64,000 nucleotides of DNA, taken from NCBI GenBank assembly GCA_910574455.1, contig CAJSYZ010000008.1, positions 4,032,707-4,096,706 of the forward strand, given 5' to 3'. Position numbers and translations under genes: made by a program. This stretch comes from Trichaptum fuscoviolaceum (lineage: Eukaryota > Basidiomycota > Agaricomycetes > Hymenochaetales > Trichaptaceae). Positions 39,432-48,516 of the stretch are shown here, in pieces. The notes under the pieces were generated by a model. The model saw only the letters and a program-made list of their open reading frames with translations. It was not told where the DNA came from and did not search any database. Position 1 is the first letter of the stretch. The number at the start of each line of letters is the position of its first letter.

Positions 39432-40030
39432 TCAGTTGGTGTCTTCGTTTGCTGGGGGAGTCGGAGTAACGGTTCGGCTTCCTTCTTCGGGTTCAACAGG
39501 GGGTGGAGTAATGGATCGGATGGATGCTTCGAGAGGTGGGCTGGCAACTCGGGTGGGTGGTTCAGAGTGTAGTAGGTAACAAATACACTTCCGTATTTCG
39601 GTTGCAACGTCCTGGGGTTGTCCGGGCCAATAAACGATTGATGTGAGGTTCAAGAGGGTTTCTCTTTCGGAGAAATGATCAATGGCGTTGTCAACTTTGG
39701 TGTGGCAGATTCCAATAAGGCCTTTGCGAAGGTAACAATCGGGAATGTATGGCTTTCCTTCGAACCAAAAGATGCCGTGTCGGTAGATCCAATTAGTGGG
39801 GTCGTGTCGTATGGAGTGTAGACGGAGTTGGAGGTATTGTAGGTCGTATTTGGAGTTCTGTTGAATCGGATGAACTAATGCACTGTTGACAAGGTGCTGA
39901 TAGTTGTCTTCAATTAGTTGGTCGAAGTTGGGGGCGGGAGCGGGAGCTTGATTCGCCAGATTGATTAATCGGTTGTTGTAATGTATTCCTGAGTCGTCTT
40001 CCTGTCCTTTGGAAAGTTTGTCTGAGGTTT
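39432..40030 (-). CDS. integrase-type H2C2 zinc-finger-like frame upstream of gypsy-2 gag
   Basis: About 199 codons, no ATG, ending TGA at 39432-39434. The central part reads like the zinc-binding head of a gypsy integrase: WIYRHGIFWFEGKPYIPD, LRKGLIGICH, a second His 9 residues later (AIDH), then VYWPGQPQDVATEIRKCICY. This gives H-x8-H...Y-WP...C-x-C, with one residue rather than two between the cysteines. The gypsy-3 frame at 63719-64000 is homologous (CYWPDVEEDVQTYINRCGCQ). Element integrase already has its own finger at the usual place in pol, so this is an extra copy. Function unknown; RNA or DNA binding is a guess. Confidence 0.55.
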
Positions 40031-40529
40031 CCTAAAGTTCTGGAAGGTCCTGGAGCGGGTGTGGGAGTTCGTTCGGACGTTCGAAGTTGAGGGAAGGGAC
40101 GTAGGGCTTGTTCTACGCTTGGGGGTGTAGTGATCGGAGGGTTGGAGTGATTCGGAGTCACGGGAGGTAGTAATCTGTTGTGCTCAGATACTTCGTTCAA
40201 TGGTGGCTTGGGTTCTCGAAATCTGTTCCTTCCTCGGCGGAGTATGCGTAGGTTTCCTGAGTAACAGTGGGTTCTAATCGAGGGGGTACAAGTTGATCGT
40301 AGAGGCTTTCGTTATCTTCTTGCGTTTGATGTTCGTACTCGGAGTAGTCCTGTGGGTCTGTCCTGCTTTCGTCAAGTTCGGAGGGGTTGTGAGGGGGTGT
40401 GTCGGATTGGTATGAAGTGGGTTGTAAGTCGTAGATGGAGACGGGGTTAAGGATGTTGATCCTTAGTACGCCTGCCAACGGTAGTTCCGTGCGATCGGCG
40501 AGTAGTATAGTAATCCTCAGGTTGGGCAC
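39910..40529 (-). other. further methionine-free open frames in the gypsy-2 leader
   Basis: Two frames, 40529-40197 (110 codons, begins right after a TAA with no ATG) and 40200-39910 (96 codons, Pro/Arg-rich), follow each other with a few bases of overlap and lead into the H2C2-like frame. They may be parts of one product joined by frameshifting or splicing, or chance openings. Confidence 0.3.
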
Positions 40530-41119
40530 TTCCTCGGGTTATCAACCCTTTGAGCTACAAGAGTATGCGTGAGTGATATTAACGTCTTCGGATACCTTGT
40601 CCTTTCTGTCTTCCTAGGTTCGCTGGATAATCTGTTTCGATGTTCACCGTGTATTGCTGTCGTCTACGAGTGAGGGTATGCTTGTCTTCCGGCTGTGGCA
40701 GTTTCTGTGGTGGATGAGACCTTTCCCCTGCTTCCTTCTTCTCTTCAAGTTACGTTGGACGTGGCTAAGCTGCTTGAATGGGTCGCGATCCTCTGCTTCA
40801 CGCTATCACCAACCAAACGCGTAACAAGGACCGTAAATTCTGTCGTGAACCTGCTTAATTTCTGCGATTACTTGTCTGTTGCTTCCTTCCAAGTATAGCT
40901 CTGTATGCTTGGTGTATTCGATCGTACTGTCGTTCGTATTCCTTTCGTTCCTATATGATAGTTAGTAGACAAGGGCCAGTTGTAATACTTAACCGTCAGT
41001 ATTCCAGATTGGAATGCGTAGGGGTACCGATTTATTCTGCTGTAGAATGTGGTAGAGCGTAGAGGGGGGGTGTTTCGGAGTTGAGATCGATCTCAGATGA
41101 GAAAGAAGTCAATCCTAAT

Positions 41120-41668
41120 TGTTACGTTCACGGCTTCGATGGACTTATCACGGAAATGATAAGTGACCAAAGCGTTGTTGGGTGAAGTAGCAAGTACAGT
41201 ATAGAGGGTCCGCTTTGTGAGGGTCTCTATACCGGAAGTCGTGGGTGAACAGAGTCTTTGGTACGTGATTGTAAAAGACTATAGGAGGATTGACTTAAGT
41301 GTCATCCTGGGGCGCTATGTACATGGCCTTATATACTACAGAGAACAATAGAGTGGAGCAAGGAATGAAACTACATCATCGCGGGTCAGAAGTGGAGTGA
41401 GTCCGTCATAGTGGCTCTAATTAATGGAGGATGATGTCAGATCGGAGCATAGGTGGAGTAGAGTGGAGTAGAATGATGTATCATCGGAGTGGAAGGTTAT
41501 GGGGCGCTTGGAATGAAGGAGGAGTGAGTGGAGCCATCGGAGTGTGGAGTCGATGATGAAAGAATGATGCAATGTGTGTACGCACATGCAGGTAGAAAGG
41601 GTGAGAGAAAAAGATGAGGGGGAACATAAACAATGTGTAAACAAGGGTAAGCAGCTTGATGTGTAACA
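41120..41668 (-). repeat. gypsy-2 5' LTR
   Basis: 549 bp. Its complement carries TATATAAGG (41327-41335), placing the promoter in the direction of the minus-strand genes. Followed by target duplication CAATT (41669-41673). Confidence 0.9.
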
Positions 41669-41794
41669 CAATTCAGGTGTTTGTCTTACAAAGCATTACA
41701 GGTAATGCAAGTTTCAAAAGTCATTGTATTATCATTTCTTCATAATATACAGTTGATCTATACTACGCAAGCTACTTCAATTGATAAGTTATTT

Positions 41795-42802
41795 ATACCT
41801 AGGTACATAAGTGCAAGCAAAGAGCACCGCCTATTCGTCTTCACCAGCAGGTCAACGTACGCTGTCACCGAGCTGCAGCTGGCTTGCAAACGCGAGGTTG
41901 TTCTGGCCCGTCTCTTCTGAAATAAGTTGTCAGAGAGATTGACAGTCAGCGAAACAATAAGAATACTCACCGGCCTGCTCAGCGAGTTTCATGAGACCAG
42001 TTGCCCAATGCTAGGAGGAACATGAGTGCGCTCAGATCTCCCGCATTCTCAAAGCATTCCCGTGCGAGGTCGAAGCGCCAGACGGCCAGCGCGCGGTCAC
42101 CGACAGCCTTCCATTTCGTCTCTGCCTTGATAACGGGTGTTATGCGTGCGATCTCAAGGGCGGCGTCCAGATCGTCAAGTTGAAGCGCGAAGTCGAACTC
42201 ATAATCAGGGTCTGTTGTAACCTGTAGCGCGAGCTCCGTAGAATCTGTGAAAAGGAAAGCGATTGAGTCACTTTTTCTGTTGAATTCAATGATTCTCAAA
42301 GACATACCCCGAGCTTCTGGGAAACGAGCAACTTTACTGCTCTTTCGGTACAATGATGGCCACAAGATTGCCAGACCCAGACCAAGATATCTACATTGAA
42401 AGTTGAAGAAAACGTATTGAAGCTAAGATGAAAGTGGATAGAGTGCACTTACACTCTTAGCATCTGCGTTGATCCTGTGCACAATGTCACCAGTCGCAGA
42501 AGACAACGGAACCGCTTCCACGAGCACCTAGGAGATGGCCACTATGCAATCCCTCAACTGGCCACGATCCAGCACCCTTCATTGTCGGACTACTCCTCTC
42601 CTTGAAGTCCTTGTACGTCCACCCCCTCGTCCGCCCCTCTAGCACAGTGTACATGTTCAAGTCTATTGCCCATGCGAAAGAAGGGCCGCTGCTGAGCGCC
42701 TTGTTTCACCAGACCAGCGCAGTATAGATAATATACTCTCCTTCTCCGACCACGGTGATAAAGCACGAAATTTTCAGTCGTATCGAGTTCTCACACAGAC
42801 AG
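41795..42802 (-). pseudogene. coatomer beta-prime (COPI) pseudogene, C-terminal part
   Basis: The complement shows blocks typical of coatomer beta-prime: FITVVGEGEYIIYTALVW then stop, SFAWAIDLNMYTVLEGR, YKDFKERS, MKGAGSWPVEGL, ARGSGSVVF, then VTTDPDYEFDFALQLDDLDAAL, TKWKAVGDRALAVWRFDLA and EETGQNNLAFASQLQLGD. In-frame stops (after YTALVW and after VVFCDW) and frame changes are present. Introns remain, for example near 41921-41970, so it is a duplicated gene rather than a processed copy. Coatomer beta-prime is a COPI coat subunit for Golgi-to-ER transport. A solo LTR splits this copy at 42803-45210. Confidence 0.8.
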
Positions 42803-45210
42803 TGTCGGGATCCCCCAGGACCCCAACATGTCTAAGGCAATCCCGAACAGAACCCGGTATACTGAAACCCGAAATCGCGACCTTGGCTAAGATCCCGAAA
42901 GGATCCCCCGCTCTTTGATCCCGGAAGAACCTCTGCTTCGCCATGCATTCTCCTGCTAAGAGTTCCGCCCCGCTACGACCTCCTCGCCCCTGCTTGTCCT
43001 CGCCCACATCTCCTCGTCAGTCCCCCGCCTCGTCCCCATGTCTCAATCCATCCCTAGCCCGCCTCGTCGTTCCCCCGACTCTAGGATGATCCCCCGCTCG
43101 CTCCCCGCTCCCGTCATGCTCTGTTCCGCGCTCCAGCAAACCCCGTACCTCGCCATAGTCCCGAAGTCACTCACCATAGCCACAGCCATAGCCATAGCCT
43201 GCCACAGCCATAGCCATAGCCATAGCTATCCCAGACCTCGTAGGTTCTCGACTATGCCCGGATACCAGATCCCGGCCTCGCGTCCACAGTCATGAAGTGC
43301 AGTTGGGAGATTGATCCACTGTGTCCAAAGCCGACCTCTGTCTGGCCTTGAGTAAGCCAACACGACAGCGGTCAAGGATTGCTGTCCCGCAATCCTGCCC
43401 GGTCACGAACCCTGCCCTGCGCTCGTCCTGCCACGGTGCCCTAGCTAACCCCTTTGACATCCTGTGCCTCTCGACCTGCCCTTGTTCGTCCACAGCCTGC
43501 CCCGCCAGAAATCCCGCCTCGCCGCGAACGCTGTCAAGCGTCCCCTCTGACAATCCCGCAACCCACGCTCGTTCCCGGTTGGAGTCCTGTCAAGACTCCC
43601 CCACTTGTCCCTGTTGGAGTCCCGCCAAACTCCCCCCGCTCGTTTCCCGACTAGAGTCCCGCCAGACTCCCCCGCTCATTCCCGGTAAAAACCCCGCTTG
43701 CTTCCCGGTTGGAATCCCGCTCCTTTCCCCCGCACGATCCCAGTCGGAACCCCGCTCGTTTCCCGCCTCGCGTCCCGTCTCGAATCCCTGCGCAAATCCC
43801 CCGCAGGATTCCCCCCTTCGATCCCGCCTCGATTCCCATCGCAACCCCAGCTAAGTCCCCGCTCTGATTCCCGAAAGAATCCCGCTACGATTCCCGGTCG
43901 AACCCTGTCTCGATCCCCTGCTCGAATCCCGTCGTGAATCTTGCTGGTTTCCCGTTGCCTACGGGAAACACCTTAGCTTCCCTGCTCCTCGATGCTAACC
44001 CCGTCTTGAGATAGCCCCAGGTGATTGGCCTGGCCACGCACGTGCCAGCCAACTAGTCTCGCTAGTAGTGTCCCGTCCCGGCCCGCAGACCACATTCCCG
44101 CCACCCCGTGTGCGGGATTGATCTCATTGTCCGCAAGGACTCGAACCCCGTCCTTAGTCACCCTGCCCCGCGCGCGCCTCGCAATTAGGCTTCGTTACGA
44201 CATCGAAGCACTGGCCTCTTCGAGGTTGGTCCCTGTCGATCCCCAGCGACCCTGATCCACGCCAGAAGTTGCCTGCAACTTATCCCGAGACGATGTATGC
44301 ATTACATCCGCCCCCCACGCTTGTTACCCCGCTGCCCGTGCGCCAGCTCGATACCTCGCGCACGATTACATTCTTTTAGTTCTCTTTGTTTCACTTGACC
44401 ATGCTTCACGCTCGTTCCCTTAGATCTTGCCCAGATGTTCCCCGCACCAAATCCCGGTTCCCGGATTCACGTCACTGTATGCGCGGCCTTCGCCCGCAAG
44501 ATTGTGTAACTAGTTAGTTGCGCGTTTGTGCATGCCCGTTCCCTGTAGATTCTGCCTAGTAGATAAATACCTGTCGCCACCGTAAGGAGCACTCACTTTT
44601 GTCCTCTTGTCGAGTGCTTCCTTAGGTGTGTTTCTGTCTTGTCTCTAGTGTAGTTTTACAATGCTAACTTGTCGAGTGCTTCCTTAGGGAACCTCCTCCT
44701 GATACAGAAGTGTTGCCTTGAGATCCCGGTTATCCTGAGCTCTCTGCTCCCGTCCTGAGCACGCCTGCTCTCTGGCTCTCTTGTCTCTGTCTTGTCCCGG
44801 ATCCCGCTCTGCGAATCCCGCCTTGAGTCCTGCTCAGAATCCCGCTCTGAGATTCCCGCACGAATCCCGAACGAACCCCGCTCTGCGATTCCCGCACGAA
44901 TCCCGGTCTGAGATTCCCAAACGAATCCCGCCCTGAGATTCCCGCAAGAATCCCGCTCTGCGATTCCCGGTCTGCGCGTTTCCCCACGCCTCGACTCTGT
45001 CTCCCCGCGCCTCGAAACTGACTCCGTCCCGTCCTCGCCTCGAGCCCCCTTGCGTCTCGCCCTCGTAGCCCCGCTTCCCGCACGACCCCGTTGGCGCTGT
45101 AGCGTCCTTAACGGTTCCCTACGCCTTCTCCGCTGCCGCGCGCTCTCCCAGGCCTTGCCCCGGAAGCCGCTAACGCGCCCCGGCCCCCAGGTTCCCCCCA
45201 GGTCGTAACA
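42803..45210 (+). mobile_element. 2.4 kb solo LTR (copy X), target duplication GACAG
   Basis: It starts TGTCGGGATCCC and ends GGTCGTAACA (TG...CA), with GACAG at 42798-42802 and 45211-45215. There is no protein-coding interior. The ends and the internal GAGTGCTTCCTTAGG pair resemble the gypsy-1 LTR, so it is best read as a giant LTR of a related gypsy family left after recombination. It contains TTCCCG/ATCCCG-rich tracts and a CATAGC hexamer array (about 43180-43230). It splits the coatomer beta-prime pseudogene. Confidence 0.8.
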
Positions 45211-46075
45211 GACAGCAGTATGTGTTGTCCTTCAGGTGTCTCGTCTTCCGCAGCGCCTTGGAGGTTGACAGACAAGACTTCTGTGTTGCGGGTGTACACC
45301 AGTTTGCCTGATGGGTCCATGCTGTAGGAAGGCTCGTCACGGCCAAGTTTGACCACGACCACACCTTTGTCGTACCCTACGCCAACCTCCTTCCCCTGTG
45401 GTCGGAGATGCACCATGCGCGTTCAAGAGCGTTGCTTAAGGTAATTTCCAGGTGGTACGTGCCCGAGCTCCAGATCACAATTGTACCATCCTCCGAACCG
45501 CTGATGATCAAGGAAGACTAGGTGGAATATGGCAAAGGAGACGTTATTGGTGTGTCCCTCCGCCGGCTGTACACAGCTTTGCTGAGGTAGTCCCAGACTT
45601 TGATGGTCACCGCTCGTGACAAGATACAGCTTGTCACCGGGATAGAAGTCAACATAGTTCACTCCGCCCTTCTGATGTGCCTCGAAGTTGAGATTCAGCG
45701 TCAAGGAGCCAAGCGACAACATCTTCACGGTGCGATCAAGACAAGAGGAGGCGAAGGTGTTGGCGTCCTTGCGGGTGAATACAAGGTTCATGATGGAGTG
45801 CGTGTGTCCTTCTATCTTCAGAGATAATTAGACGATGTCTAATTTTGAAGCGGTGGAGGTACGCACCTGAATACACTTCCACCGTTTGTCCCAGTCCTAA
45901 GCCTTGATCATCATATCATTGCAGCCCGTCAGCACAATGCTAAGCGAAGGATTAACAACAAGGTGTCACGTATAGTAAGGATGGGCCTCAAATGCGGTCA
46001 CTTTCTCGTGAGTGTTGTAATTGAAGACCCGTAGCTGGAAATAGTCTGAAGTTTGAACCAACTCTGATGTTTTTA
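45211..46075 (-). pseudogene. coatomer beta-prime (COPI) pseudogene, WD40 N-terminal part
   Basis: Blocks in order on the complement: SDYFQLRVFNYNTHEKVTAF, IVLTG, DWDKRWKCIQ, DANTFASSCLDRTVKM, GGVNYVDFYPGDKLYLVT, GHTNNVSFAIFH, then VVVKLGRDEPSYSMDPSGKL, VYTRN and TPEGQ. These are the WD40 repeats of coatomer beta-prime up to the point where the solo LTR is inserted. Degenerate positions include stops in the IVLTG-to-DWDK segment and a lost WD residue run after DHQSL. Introns are retained. It would not give a working coat subunit. Confidence 0.85.
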
Positions 46076-46423
46076 CGGACTTAGCAATTTGAGGCTTGAG
46101 GCACGATGATGCTGCGGAGTTTGAATTACCACTGGCAGCTTGAACAAGACTGTGACGCGTCGCGTTCAACGACCTCCTCCCTCTCTCTCTCTCTTCCCAC
46201 TTTGTCGTCGTCCATCCATCCCCCTCGGCATCCATCCACCCACAGGATGGCCTTCAAATCTTTGTATTTTTGGTTCTGATGGTAAGTAACTATACTCTGT
46301 TCATATTTTATCTTCTTTTTTTGACAATTTACTACTGTGCCACCTGAGTGTGACTGTATGCTTGCATGCGTAACACCTGTGGCACGGTGGCACGATGGCA
46401 GTGTCACGCGGGAGCACGCATCT

Positions 46424-47475
46424 CTTCATCATCGACCGCGAAGCTCGCCCGCGAGGCGCTCTGTAAACGACCCGACGACTACAAGCTCGAAGCCGTCCTC
46501 GGAAAAGACGGATTTGGCCGTGTCTACCAGGCCTTGGACATCTCTCATCGCGAATACGGTAAGAAGGTCGCGATCAAGCGGATTCCACGCGCGAGTGTCG
46601 ATCGAGACAGTTGCCGGGAGATGTTGTTTACAGAGAAGTAGATCCTTTCTGGCCTGACTTTGCTTAACTCGCCCTATTATACCCCTCTAATAGAATCCCT
46701 CATGGACCCGCATGACTTCATCATCATTCAAGGTCTGGCTGCCGGTGGCACTTTGCGAGGAGCGATGACCAACACGAAGAAGCTGTTCCACATGCATGAA
46801 ATCAAGTTCATTATGGCGCAACTAGTACGTCTTCTCTTTCCCTCTTTCTTTCGAATGGTGACTCATCATCTCTGCAGTGCTATGCAGTGGGCACCTTGCA
46901 CGATGGTGCAACTAGTATGTCTTCGCTTCCTTTCCCCATGTCGTGTCTCATCATCTTGCAGTGCTATGCAGTGGGCATCTTGCACGACCAGGCCATCGTC
47001 CATCGCGACTTCAAGCCCGATAACGTCTTCATGGATGAGCAAGGTCGGCTCGTCATGGGGGACTTCGGCCTCGCGCATGTTTTCAAGGGACACGCGGTGA
47101 GCATTGACGAGGTACTAACTTACGATGACTATTGGCACAGGACGAAGGGCAAGTGTGGCACGATGGGCTACATGGCACCAGAGATGCTCCGCGGTGACCA
47201 CTACTCGTACAAGGCCGACAGTCTCCGTTGGCGTCATGCTCTATGAGCTTGTCTTCGACAGTGTGAGTATCCTCCGTTCCAACCCATCACTCTCACTAAC
47301 ACCGCCTTTATTGGCCGCCCTTCCGTGGGAGGGTTCGCAAGGATCTAAACGCACTGTATGAAAACGCGTTCATTCCTCGATGGTTCCGCAAGCGTTTCCC
47401 AGAGGCATGCAATCTGATGCGGCGTCTGCTAGCCAAGAACCCAGACCACCGCATCCCGATGCAGGTACGTTGCAG
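46424..47475 (+). pseudogene. protein serine/threonine kinase pseudogene
   Basis: Kinase subdomains are clear: glycine loop (LGKDGFGRVYQA), ATP lysine (VAIKRI), HRD loop (IVHRDFKPDNVFM), DFG (GDFGLAHVF) and APE (GYMAPEML), then a C-lobe exon (FIPRWFRKRFPEA; RRLLAKNPDHRI). Damage: TAG at 46639-46641 inside the N-lobe with the same frame continuing after it, a frame change near 47220 (VSVGVMLYELVFD reads in another frame), and a duplicated intron block at 46819-46998. Introns with GT-AG ends are retained. I cannot place the kinase subfamily securely. Confidence 0.8.
46819..46998 (+). repeat. 90-bp tandem duplication spanning an intron of the kinase pseudogene
   Basis: CAACTAGTA(C/T)GTCTTC...TGCAGTGCTATGCAGTGGGCA is present twice with a 90-bp period (46819 and 46909). 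Each copy has its own GT donor and AG acceptor. The 37-nt exon between them breaks the frame unless skipped. Confidence 0.75.
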
Positions 47476-47529
47476 AGGCACGACAACCGAGATCATTGAC
47501 TCATATTTCATTGTTTCCGCCTGTATGTA

Positions 47530-48200
47530 GCTAGTACTAAATAATATATTATGCTTTTCATTCTATCATTTTGTGTGAAAGTAAAAAAGGCCTGTAGTAA
47601 GGATTACACAGGGTTCTATCACCTTCTAGTGAACGTAAGGCTCATAATCCAATACATTTTGGCAGAATCACGTAGATGAGCTATCATTCTGATAGCATTT
47701 CTAAGCAACTATGCAGATTATAATGTCTGCAATTGAATATAAGGCTTCATAATGTGATATAATTTGCAGAATAATTACGGAGATTATAGTACATTCTAGC
47801 CCTTATAAGTCTCATAATCCATTATAATCCCTCATAAGTACATATAAGAGCTGTAATTCTGATAGGGCTTACATGCAAATGCGGCGAAGATAATGTCCGT
47901 AATTAGATATAAGCCTTCATAATGCAATGTAAGATGCATAATGATTATGGAGATTATATTACATTGTAGATATTACAAGGAGTGAAATTGCTTATAATCA
48001 CCATAAGTCTCGCAAGCAATTAGAACTATATATCCGACAGATTACATCTTCTATTAGAATTCTACTCTAATATATGTGTTACGTCGCCGAGGTAGCAGAT
48101 ATATGAGATTTTAGCTCATTACGGGTGATTATGTTTGTTATAATCTTTTTCCCTTTTTCCCGATGTTGAAACTAGAGAGCCTCGAATTCCTGAAGATATC
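47530..48200. repeat. AT-rich tandem repeat tract (~170-bp unit, about three units)
   Basis: Units around 47720 and 47890 share ATAATGTC(T/C)G(C/T)AATT, ATATAAG(G/C)CTTCATAATG and GGAGATTATA(G/T)TACATT. A partial third unit lies upstream (about 47640-47710). The right edge (48150-48172) carries the complement of the motif at 27880. Confidence 0.5.
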
Positions 48201-48469
48201 CATATATATATGATAGACCCTAGAGTAGGACACCGAGTTTATATCCTCCAGTATGCTAGTACTGTATGTCGACGGAGGTAAGGCTTCTCATCTCCTGGCT
48301 TTTGGGTTATTCTGACTCGGATAATATTCAAGTTGTACTAGTAGTTCCTCATATCATTGTATTGGCGTGCCTCGTCCTCATTGGTCACACTAATGCGCTT
48401 ACTGGGCCCTTGAAGACACAGGGATTGTATACAACCTCGATGGATCTCCGGCCGACGGAGACAAGGAAT

Positions 48470-48516
48470 GATCACATTCTTTGAAGCTTAGAAAGAGCGA
48501 GCTCCTCGTTGATTAG
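48470..48516 (-). pseudogene. remnant of gene H copy 2, left of solo LTR Y
   Basis: The complement resembles the 9.9 kb gene just downstream of SELR (AAC/TAT-CGAGGAG ... AAGCTTTCAAAG-like). It ends with ATTAG (48512-48516), the target duplication of solo LTR Y. The other part lies at 50983-51160. Confidence 0.45.

Larger units (their letters stand above)
38382..41303 (-). promoter_or_regulatory. gypsy-2 AUG-free 5' leader
   Basis: Reading the coding strand from the LTR promoter (TATATAAGG complement at 41327-41335) to the Gag ATG, I find no ATG in any frame over about 2.9 kb, while the opposite strand of the same interval has many. The nearest upstream ATGs are at about 41305 and 41322, at or before the expected transcription start. 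The leader contains several methionine-free open frames. Confidence 0.8.
28192..41668 (-). mobile_element. large Ty3/gypsy chromovirus 'gypsy-2' with accessory ORFs; target duplication CAATT
   Basis: The LTRs are both 549 bp (28192-28740 and 41120-41668) with about three differences and begin TGTTACGTTCACGGC on the plus strand. The target duplication CAATT is at 28187-28191 and 41669-41673. Coding runs right to left: a long AUG-free leader, an H2C2-like frame, gag (split by a 2.56 kb fold-back element), pol, four small ORFs, then a 3' non-coding block. Without the inserted element it is about 10.9 kb, which is long for a fungal gypsy element. Low LTR divergence and open pol and accessory frames indicate a young copy. 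Confidence 0.93.

Noticed and set aside
42803..45210. Protein-coding genes in GC-rich frames of the solo LTRs
   Set aside because: Frames are made of low-complexity repeats (Ser/Pro/Arg from TCCCG tracts) and differ between copies X and Y.
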